Shown here piece by piece: positions 31,524 to 42,118 of a DNA stretch of 64,000 nt. Origin of the DNA: Hypomesus transpacificus (taxonomy: Eukaryota > Chordata > Actinopteri > Osmeriformes > Osmeridae); NCBI RefSeq assembly GCF_021917145.1, contig NC_061062.1, forward strand, positions 6,337,160 through 6,401,159, given 5' to 3'. Position 1 is the first letter of the stretch; each line of letters begins with the position of its first letter. Made by a program: the position numbers and the translations under genes. The notes below the pieces were generated by a model that ran no database searches, was not told the origin of the DNA, and saw nothing but the letters and a program-made list of their open reading frames with translations.

Positions 31524-31795
31524 GTGAGTAATCCTTACAAAATATGTGGGTTTTAACTACAGGTATACAGTAGGTGAGCTGAAATACCCAAACATAGCTA
31601 AATATTTCTGTTGAAAAATTAGCATTTCAGTTTGTATCCGTTTGTGTTTGGCAGTGGTTGTACTGTATCGTGGTGTTGTAGGAGTCTGTCAAGAGAATAA
31701 CATGATTAAAATGCAAACGGGATCAAATGTACTGTAGAGAGAGGAAGGCAGCTGGGAGAGATGGGTGAATTAGAGTTGAGGTCTGGAGAGCTGTG

Positions 31796-31846
31796 ACTCT
31801 GGTAGAGAAGCTTACTTTGGTGGAGGAACCAGGCTGACTGTCCTAG
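31796..31846 (+). CDS. TRBJ segment 5
   Basis: Reads SGREAYFGGGTRLTVL, donor GTGAGA. Heptamer position AGCTGTG 31789-31795 keeps the CTGTG end but not the outer bases; no good nonamer, so use may be low. Confidence 0.85.
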
Positions 31847-32224
31847 GTGAGACCAGATTTCCTGTCAATCCTGTTCACAGCCAACACAGGATAGTATGAT
31901 TAAAATATGTAAATTGGACTCCTTTGTGTTGTATAATAACAATATGTTGTGACAATCTGGAAGCAGGTTGACTGATAGATTGTGACATGGGGATTGCTAG
32001 ATACAAAAAAAACTGCAACAACAACACAAACATTTACCAAATTAAATATAAATTTACAAATGTATAAATTGCAGTAAAGGAAGGCTGACTTCTGTCAGAT
32101 CATACTCTGATCTCATGGATCTTGTCCCTCAGAGAGTCACAAAGACTGAGAACGTTTTCTAAAGGTAGAGTGACATCAGGACAATTTGTAAAGATGGTTT
32201 TTGTAACAGCGTAGACACTCTGTG

Positions 32225-32274
32225 CTCGTACTCCCAGGCATACTTTGGAGCTGGAACGAAACTTACAGTTTTAG
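32225..32274 (+). CDS. TRBJ segment 6
   Basis: Reads SYSQAYFGAGTKLTVL, donor GTAAGA. Perfect nonamer GGTTTTTGT 32196-32204, 13-bp spacer, heptamer CTCTGTG 32218-32224. Confidence 0.92.
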
Positions 32275-32584
32275 GTAAGAAAAGATGCTGTAAATTGTTA
32301 TGATATGTGTGTAAAGCTCTCCGATAAGGTAACAGTCTTGGCATAATCACTATTGTACAAACCTTTAGCTGATTACGACCATTTATTTGGTTGAAATGAC
32401 ATACGGATGTTGCATTTTGAAACTGTAAAAATAAATGTCAAAGTCTTGTAGGATTTATAAACTATAGGAAGCACTGCCTGTGCTCTGCCATCATATTGGG
32501 TTTTGCGGTGATTATGTGCTAGAGTTGGCTCTATGCCCAGATCCTGGTACACAATGAGTTGATATCTCCGTTATAGCGACTGTG

Positions 32585-32633
32585 GGTTTCAATGAGGCTT
32601 ATTTTGGGAAAGGAACCAAACTCACCGTCTTAG
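32585..32633 (+). CDS. TRBJ segment 7
   Basis: Reads GFNEAYFGKGTKLTVL, donor GTAAGA. Heptamer GACTGTG 32578-32584 with one outer change; weak nonamer. Confidence 0.9.
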
Positions 32634-32965
32634 GTAAGACATGGACAAAAACGACTTAATTTTCTCATAAATGTCTCAGGGATAGCTTACTGTAGCCTTT
32701 TGCGGTGATCGAATAAGGCTGATAGAAGTTGGGAGGGTTACTAATATCCTTTTTGTTAAATATTTGTGGAAAACATTTGTCCTTCAATCAGGAAAACAAT
32801 ACAGCTGATCGTTGTTGTTAGTCAGATTATGAATCAAAATGTAAAATGTGAGGTTCTATCAGTTGTGTGGAATAGTGAGAAATTATATTACAATAAGAGC
32901 ACGCGGACGAGCATGTGGAGGAACAGAGGACGGAAAGTGTTTTACTGTAGCCGTTTATCAGTGTG

Positions 32966-33014
32966 AACTACGACCCTGCTTTCTTTGCCGGCGGGACCAA
33001 ACTCACGGTCCTAG
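32966..33014 (+). CDS. TRBJ segment 8, FAGG variant
   Basis: Reads NYDPAFFAGGTKLTVL, so the first Gly of FGxG is Ala. Donor GTGAGA. Heptamer CAGTGTG 32959-32965 with TGTTTTACT upstream. Its downstream flank is the diverged parent of the 289-bp units carrying J9 to J11. Confidence 0.85.
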
Positions 33015-33260
33015 GTGAGAAACGATTTGTGTATTTATGAACTGTGGCTGTGAGATATTTGAATTCCCATTAACGAGAGATTCTGGAACCGTCTATTAAT
33101 GTCTCAAATGAAGGGTCGGTGTTAAATTATGTGAAAGAGTAATAGACCCTATAGTTTCCTACACATGGTATGAATGTGATTATTCGAGAATAATGTTTTC
33201 TGAACAACCGTAACAATCGGGAACAGGCCTTTAGTTTTCTGCTGGTGCGCATGTGGTGTG

Positions 33261-33313
33261 CTCCGGTAGTTATCCTGCTTACTTCGGAGGGGGGACTAAG
33301 CTAACAGTGCTCG
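33261..33313 (+). CDS. TRBJ segment 9
   Basis: Reads SGSYPAYFGGGTKLTVL, donor GTAAGT. Heptamer TGGTGTG 33254-33260. First of three J segments spaced exactly 289 bp apart. Confidence 0.9.
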
Positions 33314-33881
33314 GTAAGTGAAATGTTAGAATGTTACTTTGGCTGTGAGATGTATGAATTCCCATTAACGAGAGATTCTGGAACCATCTATTAATCAGCC
33401 TATGTCTCAAATGAATGGTGAGTGTTAGAATGTGAAAGATAATATAGCGTTAGTTTCCTAGACATGGTAAGAATGTGATCATTCGAGAATAATCTGAACA
33501 GCCGTAGAAAACGGGTAGGCTAGTTATCTGCTGGTGCAAATGTGGTGTGCTCCAGTACTTATCCTGCTTACTTCGGAGGGGGGACTAAGCTAACAGTGCT
33601 CGGTAAGTGAAATGTTAGAATGTTACTTTGGCTGTGAGATGTATGAATTCCCATTAACGAGAGATTCTGGAACCATCTATTAATCAGCCTATGTCTCAAA
33701 TGAATGGTGAGTGTTAGAATGTGAAAGATAATATAGCGTTAGTTTCCTAGACATGGTAAGAATGTGATCATTCGAGAATAATCTGAACAGCCGTAGAAAA
33801 CGGGTAGGCTAGTTATCTGCTGGTGCAAATGTGGTGTGCTCCAGTACTTATCCTGCTTACTTCGGAGGGGGGACTAAGCTA
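33304..33881 (+). repeat. two tandem 289-bp J units
   Basis: Bases 33304-33592 and 33593-33881 read as identical copies, each running from the end of one J across its intron into the next J. The preceding J8-J9 interval (about 33015-33303) is an older, clearly diverged copy with the shared TGAATTCCCATTAACGAGAG and TTCGAGAATAAT blocks. Confidence 0.9.
33550..33602 (+). CDS. TRBJ segment 10
   Basis: Reads SSTYPAYFGGGTKLTVL, donor GTAAGT. Heptamer TGGTGTG 33543-33549. Identical to J11 as read, including flanks. Confidence 0.9.
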
Positions 33882-33891
33882 ACAGTGCTCG
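33839..33891 (+). CDS. TRBJ segment 11, C-proximal
   Basis: Same sequence as J10, SSTYPAYFGGGTKLTVL, donor GTAAGT, heptamer TGGTGTG 33832-33838. Only 114 bp separate it from the first constant exon, so splicing to C would use an unusually short intron. Confidence 0.9.
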
Positions 33892-34005
33892 GTAAGTGAA
33901 ATGTTAGAAAATAAATGTAATGCTCCTTTTTTTTCTCCCCAAAAACGTTTGGCGTAACAGAATGTGCTTATTCGACGTTGAAAATGTTGTATTCCCTCAT
34001 TGCAG

Positions 34006-35198
34006 ATCCCAATATACCAGTCAAAGCTCCGACCAAGGTCAGTATTCTGCCCCCCTCCAAACACGAGTGTAAGGATGCCAAAGACAACAAAAACAAGAAG
34101 ACCCTGGTGTGCGTGGCCACCGGCTTCTACCCGGATCACGTCAGCGTGTCCTGGACGATCAATGGCGTGAATGTAACCGATGGAGTGGGGACGGACCACT
34201 CGGCCGTGTGGGACAACGTAACGGAGAGGTACAGCATCACCAGCCGCTTGAGAGTGCCTGCCGGAGAGTGGTACACAGACACCAATCAGTTCAACTGTAC
34301 TGTCCTCTTCTTTGATGGTACAGAAGAAAAACCCTGTCCAGCTTCCATTATGGGAGATAAAGGTACGTTAAACGAATGACTTGAGATCTTAAAAATATAT
34401 CTAAAGGCTGAACGTAATGGTACTGTGTATTGTGTGTTATTGTGGCAAATATATTTAATGTAATATGATGGTGAATGTTACTGTATCAAAGGTTGGCTTT
34501 TGTTTGTCTTTGACAGCTCTGTCAACTGGAGGCATGACAACAGGTATGTTTCGCACATATATTTTTAACAAGCTCAAATTGTGTGAAAGAGGTAGACTAC
34601 TGTATTTTTGACTCTGCTATGGTAACACCACATTGCCACCCAGACTCATGGAAGTGTGTTGTTTTCCACAGAGAACTACGTGAAGAGCACTCAGACAGCT
34701 AAACTGGCGTACATCGTCTTCATCGCTAAAAGCAGCCTGTATGGGTTCTTTGTGGTCGTGTTTGTGTGGAAGCTCCAGGTGACTGTTCTACACTAACCAC
34801 TCCAGCCCTGCAACAGCTATGGAAACACAACACAGTTTATGCTATACTATAGTATGCTTAAGAGCCCTGATATTGCCTTGACAATAAAGGGCACACTAAT
34901 AATATAATGCCTAAATTATGACTACTACACTATTTTAGAAACTATATGCATGCATTTATGGGTTTGCTGAGTGGTCAGAGCATTTTAACAGCAGATCAAG
35001 AGGTTCGAATCCCCCTAACTACGCTTACATCAGTCTTCTTCTAAACAACACATTATTATCATTATGATTTCTGTTCTGTCATTCCTAGGCAGTTGATAAA
35101 AGGTTCTGTAATGTTTTGAAAGTAACAACAGACGATGTGTGCCTGCCACCTGTCTCCTCTCTCCTCCACAGGGTAAATCTGGGAAGCATTTCACCTGA
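34006..35198 (+). CDS. TRBC, T-cell receptor beta constant region
   Basis: Exon 1 (34006-34362) encodes a C1-type Ig domain: start DPNIPVKAPTKVSILPPS, first Cys in LVCVATGFYPDHV, Trp in SVSWTING, second Cys in NQFNCTVLFF, plus ECKDAK and KPCPAS cysteines. Exon 2 (34517-34543, 27 nt) encodes a short linker LSTGGMTT. Exon 3 (from 34672) encodes ENYVKSTQTAK and the membrane span LAYIVFIAKSSLYGFFVVV with the buried Lys that pairs with CD3. The tail either reads through to TAA 34794-34796 (KLQVTVLH) or splices at GTGACT (34780) to exon 4 (35172-35198, GKSGKHFT and stop). AATAAA at 35372. No Cys is seen in the connecting peptide, where mammals carry the interchain Cys. Confidence 0.95.
34964..35022 (+). 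repeat. tRNA-like SINE fragment in TRBC intron 3
   Basis: TTTGCTGAGTGGTCAGAGCA followed by AGAGGTTCGAATCCCCC gives A- and B-box-like blocks of a tRNA-derived SINE, truncated after the B box. Confidence 0.5.
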
Positions 35199-35371
35199 GG
35201 CCACAACAGGAAACCTGTGTTGACCGGGATGGTGATGGTGATGGTCTGGATGGTGTGGTGTTGCTGATGTTGGATTATAATATGCAGTATTTCTGTCTCC
35301 CTAGATGACCCATCTTTTCAGATCAACTAGTGTTCTGCAGTCTATAGACGCGCAGATGTAATGTGAATAGA

Positions 35372-35377
35372 AATAAA
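35372..35377 (+). terminator. TRBC polyadenylation signal
   Basis: AATAAA about 175 bp after the exon-4 stop, with the expected end of the 3' UTR near 35395. A second AATAAA lies at 35642. Confidence 0.7.
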
Positions 35378-35399
35378 ACCTGCTTGTCAACCTAAAATG

Positions 35400-36430
35400 T
35401 CACAGTTCATAAAGAAGTGATAACAGTTGGCTTGTACTGTATATAGAAATGATTGCAGAGTAAAGAGGGCTTTGTTAATAGGGATTTCTGAAATAACCTC
35501 AAGCCTGTATTGAAAGAACATTGTGAAGACAAACTTTTGTTCTCCAACTTTTTGAAATGAATTAACCATAATAGTGTATGTTTGTATTCAACATAGCAGC
35601 TGCATCTGCTAACATAATTCATATTCAGATATTTCATTGTTAATAAAGTTGTAACATACATTTTGAGTGATGGTTATTATTATTGTTATTCTGACATTTA
35701 GTCAATAATACCGTTTTAAATGAATGAAGAGTGGGTGAAACTTTCAATTCAATAATGAGTGTTCAAACTGATACAAAGGCCACTGGAAGGAAAGTAGGAC
35801 TCCTTCAACTTGTGTTCCAAGCTGTATAACAGTATTTCCACAGGAAGTGCACCTGAGAGCAGGATATTCAGAGCAGATGTTCTCATTCTGATGTGTGACT
35901 ACGTTTCTGAGAAACATGCCCTGCTCAGCGCCCACACGGCGATGCGGTTTCCTGGTAGCGCTGCAAAGTGCTGCAAAATGGTGCGAGGCACGATTACTCA
36001 CTGGGGCTTCGTCTAAGTTTTTCCACTAAGCTAAACCGGATCTCTGACATTTAGTTTGGGTATTGTGTTTTCATCACCACATATCTTTTCCATTTCGCCT
36101 AGCAGTCTTAAAAAGAAAATGACATGAGTTAAAGAATGGGAATCTGTTCACAAATAAATAAATATTCATTTGTATAATGAATATTTGATCTGTACCACTG
36201 GTGTACTCAGGGTGGGTGTGTGTGTATGCAGTGCTGTATAGGTTACTCCTACAGGTGAGAAAAACTTGCCTGATTTTGTGCTCCTCTAATGGATAAGTTC
36301 TCTGTCAGTGGATAACATGTGATGTGGTGCAATTTACAGTAGGTGTCCTTACAATGGGATAAACCTGAGGCTCCTTTCTAAAGCAAAAAGAAAAGATGAA
36401 TTAAATGCCCTTCCAAGTGAGAAAATATGA
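35400..36430. other. 3' flank of TRBC, no gene seen
   Basis: The mammalian TRB enhancer lies 3' of the constant gene, so this interval and the rest up to 38 kb are the obvious place for one, but I identified no specific cluster of ETS/RUNX sites. Open frames are short and AT-rich. Confidence 0.35.
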
Positions 36431-37392
36431 GTTTCAAGTTTTTATTGTCAGATGCACAGAACAACACAAGGTCATACTGGGCACTGAAAACTTTGGGACA
36501 AGACAACGTAAGCAACAATACGCAATATACATTTAATAATAATAAACCTCCTAAATATACAAAATAGTATGCAATACAATACAATATACTAGACCTCTAA
36601 TACACATAATGACCTATACTAACCTTATAGACCCAACTAACCTAAGACAAGACCTATACTAACCTAAGACAAGTGGGCTTAGTTAGTAGTGCAATCATGA
36701 ACTGAAAATGACAGTGTGTTACGTGACTAGAAAGAAATGTATCAATGTAAAGTGACCAGTGATACATGTATCAATGTCCATGTCAGTGTCCATTCAGAAG
36801 CCTGATGACCCTTGGATAGAAACTATTGTCCAGTCTGCTAGTGCGAGACCGAATTCTACGGTAGCGCCCGCCAGAAGGCAACGGGATAAAGAGACTGAAG
36901 GATTGGTGGTAACAGTCTTTTAGGATCCTGCCTGCTTTCCTGAGGCATCGTGTGTGGTAGGTGTCCTGTAGGGCTGGGAGCTTCCTGCCAACGATGAACT
37001 CAGCAGACCGGACTACGTAGGGCCTTGCGGTCCCTATCTGTACAGCTCCCATACCACACTGTGATGCAACCAGTCAGAATGCTCTCTAAAGTGCATCTGT
37101 AAAAGTTAGTGAGGATGACTGAGTCCATGCCCAACTTCATCAATCTCCTTAAGAAGAAGAGACCAGACCAGGGGAGGTCATTGCTGATGTTCACCCCGAG
37201 GAACCTGAAGCAGCTGACCTTCTCCACTTCGGAGCCGTTGATGTATAGGGCTGCATGCTCCTCCTTCTGCCGCCTCCTATAGTCCACAATCATCTCCTTG
37301 GTCTTGCTGACGTTGAGAGAGAGGTCACTGTCCTGACACCGCGATGTCAGGGTATCAATGATGAAGTGCTCTGGCAATGGAGAGACAAACAA
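36431..37392 (-). mobile_element. LINE 3' half, Rex1/CR1-like
   Basis: Minus-strand frames read LNVSKTKEMIVDYRRR, CFRFLGVNISNDLPWS, LTNFYRCTLESILTGC, ITVWYGSCTDRDRKAL and PLPSGGRYRRIRSRTSRLDN, the C-terminal half of a reverse transcriptase of the Rex1/CR1 type. The 3' end on plus starts at TTTTTATTGTCAGATGCACA (about 36437), a motif seen at the end of such fish elements. A frameshift lies near 37040. It sits between TRBC and the inverted V. Confidence 0.8.
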
Positions 37393-38316
37393 TTCCAGTG
37401 AAGAAAATGAAATGCTGCCCTCCAGTCATCCCTACAACGTGCCCTGTAGGACATGCTGTCCCATGTCCCATGACATAACTTAGGGTGCCGCTAAATACTT
37501 TGATAAGATATAGAATTTCTCTCAAACCCTGTTTACATTCATAACACATTGTATGGCGTCCTAACAAATCTTTTCAGAGATTTTGCCAGGGGTGGATAAG
37601 TCAGGCTAATATCTGCACTGTCCCGTGTATATTTCTTTTGATTACATGAACTCTTTATATTATAAAGAGGGTATGTTAGGTTAACTGTATTTGATAGTCA
37701 AAGACAAAATGATTGTTGCCAACAATGGACATCACTCTAGTTTAATACCTTGCTCTGGTGCATGAAGTCCCACAGAGTGTCTTAAGAAATAGGAATCTAG
37801 CCTTTAAATAAACTAATGTTGATCTGTATGATGAATGTTGATTTGAATAATTTTGGAAGAAAAAAAGTCAGTCTCCATTAACAGTGTGCCTTCAGTTTAG
37901 GTTCCTGAGTTATTCAAGGATAATATGAGAATAAAAAATGTGTTACAGTAATGAAGAACAGTTTGCTTTTCTTCCACAATTATTTTTGACCTGTATATTG
38001 AATGTTGATCTGTCTATTGAATGTTGATCTGTAGAACAGCTAGTGATCTACATATTTTTGAGACTGCCATGCACATGACTGTCGTAGTGTATCAAGCACA
38101 GAGTCGCACCTGACAACAGGAAGAAGATGTTCTCTTCCTGTCGAGCGCCAGCCAAGGCCAGGAAGTGGTCACAGAGTGCAGCGTAGCCTCAGGCCCATGT
38201 GCACAGAAACCTTGGGTGTGTGTGACCTTGCACCTCACCACCACCGCACACACACACACCTGCAGCCACGCAACTCTGCTCCTCCACCCACTATCTTCGT
38301 GCAGAAACAACTACAG
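37393..38316. other. no gene seen
   Basis: AT-rich sequence with tandem ATTGAATGTTGATCTGT repeats at 37997-38035. No domain or splice pattern was recognised. Confidence 0.4.
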
Positions 38317-38740
38317 CATGGTGAGACAGGGTGAGGCAGGGTGAAGCAGGGAGAGACAGGGTGAGACAGGGTGAGACAGGGTGAAGCAGGGAGAGAGAGG
38401 GTGAAGCAGGGTGAGGCAGGGAGAGACAGGGTGAGAGAGGGTGAAGCAGGGTGAGGCAGGGTGAGACAGGGTGAGGCAGGGTGAGGCAGGGAGAGGCAGG
38501 GAGAGGCAGGGTGAAGCAGGGAGAGATAAGGTGAGGCAGGGAGAGACAGGGTGAGGCAGGGTGAAGCAGGGAGAGAGAGGGTGAAGCAGGGAGAGAGAGG
38601 GTGAAGCAGGGTGAGGCAGGGTGAGACAGGGTGAGGCAGGGTGAGGCAGGGTGAGGCAGGGTGAGACAGGGTGAGGCAGGGCCGGTGAGACATGGGGGGC
38701 AGGGAGAGGCAGGGTGAGTCAAGGAAGGTGAGGCAGGGAG
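38317..38740 (+). repeat. 10-bp minisatellite, about 40 copies
   Basis: Variants of GTGAGACAGG, GTGAGGCAGG, GTGAAGCAGG and GAGAGACAGG repeat head to tail for about 420 bp. Long antisense frames rich in SPCLTL are an effect of this repeat. Confidence 0.95.
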
Positions 38741-38756
38741 AGGCAGATGGGGATGG

Positions 38757-38852
38757 GTACAGCTAAGGAGTTAGAAGATTTGATTACAGATCCAGAGGTC
38801 CCAGGTTCAAATCCCTCCCAGTATATTGCTTTGCATAAAAGTGACTCCTAAA
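38757..38852 (+). repeat. tRNA-derived SINE fragment
   Basis: GGTACAGCTAAGGAGTTAGA, then GGTCCCAGGTTCAAATCCC (B box) and a TTGCTTTGCATAAAAGTG tail, the same family as the fragments at 13973 and 59838. Confidence 0.55.
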
Positions 38853-39171
38853 TGAACACAACATATTACAGTATTAGATGAGGGGAGATGAGGCCTCCAG
38901 CTCCATTCCTGAGATGACAGTTGTGTTACACGACCCAGAGTGTCACACAGCCATCTGTGACACTGTACTAGTGTACTACACTCTACACTGCTAATAACAC
39001 TGGTTTCAATGCACAGAATACACCCATCCACCTCATCCCTTGGGACAGTGGTGTTTGTGGGAGGAAGGTGTGGGGCTTTCATGTTCTGTCCAGAAGACAG
39101 AGCTGTACAGTACATGACTGTAATGACACTGGGGTTTTTGTATGGCTCCCAGCCTGCTCTGCTATGCTGTG

Positions 39172-39604
39172 GGTACTGGCTGCACAGAACCACATGCTGG
39201 GCTCTGTCTGGGCCACACCGGACGACTGCAGAACCATCGTCTGGCTGTCGGGCTGCACGGCGCTAAACCCGTCCTTACTGGCTGGCTCTACAAACCCAGC
39301 AGTGACCGAGGTGAAGACCAGCCTCATACCGTCTGCCCTGGTCCAGCAGTACCAATAGAGGTAGGGGTCGCTGGTGCCAGAGACCGAGCAGGAGACCTTC
39401 ACGGGGGAGAGAGGAGACAGAACCTGGCTGGGAGGATGCTGCTGGACGTCCATGCCCGCTATGTCTGGAGGGGGAGAGGGACGAGTTAGTGTAACACTGT
39501 TGGAGAGAGAGGTGCGGATTTAAGACAAACTCTACTTGGTATGGTTATTATAGAGGATGTGTTTTCTTACATTTAAGCAGCAGGAAACAGAGAAGAGACT
39601 TCAT
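39172..39604 (-). CDS. inverted TRBV segment (V20) downstream of TRBC
   Basis: On the minus strand: leader exon 39604-39571 (MKSLLCFLLLK, donor GTAAGA) and V exon 39464-39172 after acceptor CCCCTCCAG, phases matching. Landmarks: VSCSVSGTS (first Cys), LYWYCWTRADG (Trp), MWFCAAST (second Cys). RSS on minus: heptamer CACAGCA (39171-39165, last two bases changed), 23-bp spacer, perfect nonamer ACAAAAACC (39141-39133). Its orientation means joining to D-J needs inversion, like human TRBV30. Its heptamer suggests weak but possible use. A decayed duplicate lies at 45.5-48.1 kb. Confidence 0.9.
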
Positions 39605-39770
39605 AGTTGGTCCAGGTGAACTGAATGACTGGCTGACTGTTGCATTTAGAAATAAACTATCTGGAACAGGACAGATTTGGGTTTTGGGTCTCGCAGGACC
39701 TCTAGTGGTGACAGGTGGTCTCCCTTCTAACCGCTTCTAAAACGTAGTTGGAGTATTGGTCAGGTGCAGA

Positions 39771-39976
39771 TACATTTACATTTCATTTACATTTAGTCAT
39801 TTAGCAGACGCTCTTATCCAGAGCGACGCACAGTAACTACAGGGACATTCCCCCCGAGGCAAGTAGGGTGAAATGCCTTGCCCAAGGACACAACGTAATT
39901 TGGTTCGGCTGGGAATCGAACTGGCGACCTTCAGATTACCAGCCCGATTCCCTCACTGTTCAGCCACCTGACTCCC
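39771..39976 (-). mobile_element. tRNA-derived SINE, same family as V12 insertion
   Basis: Reverse-complement copy: starts TTTAGCAGACGCTCTTATCC, contains AGGCAAGTAGGGTGAAATGC, and ends with GGGAATCGAACTGG (B box) and CAGCCACCTGACTCCCT. Confidence 0.9.
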
Positions 39977-40668
39977 TACACATGACATTGCATTTAAATT
40001 GCATTCATTTTTCAGATGCTTTTATCCAAAACGACATACTAGACAGAGGTGGACACTTAAAAACAAAAGAACAATGTCAAAACAGAGTAATCAAAATATT
40101 ATTTTATTTCCCAATAATTACAGAATAACGAAAGGATAAAAACATTGCAATGACTGTCATTCTGAGCCGGTATACTGTAAGATAATTTGTATCTTACTGT
40201 ATGTTCCTGACAAGTATTGATATAAAGTGATAAAACAAGAAAATAAACTGAATTTCCCTGGTAGGTCAAATGGAACGATGCAAGCTAGTTTTACAAGATC
40301 TTCAAATTCTCAGAACAAATTCAAACAAAAAAAGCAACTGATTCCATCCATTTAGACTAGAGCACCTGTAGCACTCTAAATGTTTGACAGATGCAGCGGT
40401 CTAGTGTGTGTGTGTGTGTCTGTCTGTCTGTGTGTGTGGGTGTGTGTGTGCCTGTGTGTGTGTGTGTTTGTTTGTGTCTGTGTCCATTAAATATTGGAGA
40501 TGTTAATTAACACACTGACCCGCCAACAGTTGTGGCTTTCTATTAGGAACATGCCGCAGGAAATGCAGTTAGGAAAATTAGGAAAGTCACTTAAGCTGGC
40601 TCAATGTTTCATTGATCCTTTCTGCATTACACCGATGGTATTTCCGGTTACCTACTGTTTATACTAAA

Positions 40669-40843
40669 CCAGGGGGGTATTCCAGAAAGCAGGTTATGCA
40701 ACATAACCAGGTAAGTTAACCCACCCACTGATTCACAATGTTGCAGCAACCTACTGGCAATGTTGCTACAACGCTGGGTGTCAGCTGGGGAGTAAACTTA
40801 CCCGGGTATGTCACATAACCTGCTTTCTGGAATACCCCCCTGG
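40669..40843. mobile_element. 175-bp palindromic MITE
   Basis: Begins CCAGGGGGGTATTCCAGAAA and ends with its exact reverse complement TTTCTGGAATACCCCCCTGG; the inverted match extends about 30 bp through GCAGGTTATG. Non-coding, typical of a miniature inverted-repeat element. A clear target duplication was not found. Confidence 0.85.
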
Positions 40844-40849
40844 TCTCTA

Positions 40850-42060
40850 AGAATAAATCCCATCCATCATAACTATTATAAACATACATGTATCTTTATT
40901 AAAACCTGTTGTCTCCTTTTGCTCCCGCAGTCAGACCTCCACCTCGACACATTGGAGGCTGGCCTGCGTACACAGTTCACTTCTGGCCACTAGAGGCCCC
41001 ATTGTCTTTTTTATGTTGGTTTGTCATCTCTATTACATATTAGGTGATACTGGTTTCACCTGTACCTTGTATGAAGAAAAAAAGTGCAGGCAAATATTTT
41101 TTTGTTTAGACTGTGATACATGGTCTTTATGATGGTAATTGGCTCAATGGTTTAGTGAGAATGGTTTACACTGACAATTTGTGTGCGTTAGCAATCACAT
41201 TTTTTTTTATCACTGCTTTCTACTTATTATATCCCTGCTCTCTCACTCTACTTATTAGTAAATCACTGCGCTCTCAATCACTGCTAACACAAATGTCTTG
41301 TATATAAGTAGTTTTATCCAAGGTAAGTCAAGAGTTTTCTCCACAATTAAACATAAACATAAATAAAATGGTTTTTGGTAAGGAATTGCCATTGATACTG
41401 TGTAGAAAAATCTAACACAGCAAATGAATAATGCAAGGGAGTTAATAACACAAATGCACACGTGTGCATGATGGAGCAGAGGTTGCATCAGGAATTAGCT
41501 CTGTGAAGCAATCCCATAGGATTATATTGAATTATTTTGTATTCTATATAGATTTTTTGAAACAGATATAGATATTTGTTTTATTCTCTAAATTGCTAGA
41601 GATAGTTTCACGTTTCTGTATGTAATTCAATAAAAAATCATAAAGGGTTGTTGTCACTTTCTTTTGCCTTTAATATGTAGTGTTGATGCAGCCCGGTTGT
41701 CCACGCTGCTTTTTAGACAAATGGATCATCAATCCAGTCAGCAGGAGGTGAGGTACAGGGAGGTGAGGTACAGGGAGGTGAGGTACAGGGAGGGGAAGTA
41801 CAGGAAGGCAAGGTACAGGGAGGTGAGGTACAGGGAGGTGAGGCTACAGGCTGAATATGAAGCAAGACTGTTTGGGAGTTTCTTTATTTTGCTGAGTCAG
41901 AAAATGTGTTTGTAGAGTGACCATGTATTTCTGTTTTCATGTTATTCTTTGCCCAACAATGCATCAGTTACACAGCTGCTAGAATAAACATACATAACCA
42001 GTCGGCTTAGACAAAGTTATACAATAACAGAAAATCAAGGCCATCTTATGTGGAATACCG
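40850..42060. other. upstream region of ENDOD1-like gene
   Basis: No gene is seen. About seven copies of a 15-bp unit AGGTGAGGTACAGGG (some variant) occur at 41745-41850. The rest is AT-rich. Confidence 0.45.
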
Positions 42061-42066
42061 AGGGAC

Positions 42067-42079
42067 TATATATATAAAG
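42067..42079 (+). promoter_or_regulatory. TATA box of ENDOD1-like gene
   Basis: TATATATATAAAG lies 52 bp before the predicted start codon, a suitable distance for a core promoter TATA element. Confidence 0.6.
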
Positions 42080-42118
42080 TGTTGTGTCAGTACAACAGGC
42101 AGGGTTTTCTATTTCTCA

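Noticed and set aside
30900-33900. J-like FGAGTKLTVL segments as immunoglobulin light-chain J
   Set aside because: The presence of a D with 12/23 RSSs, V segments with 23-type RSSs and a membrane-anchored constant region with a buried Lys fits TRB, not a light chain.
38235-38722. long minus-strand SPCLTL-rich proteins
   Set aside because: Products of a 10-bp tandem repeat.
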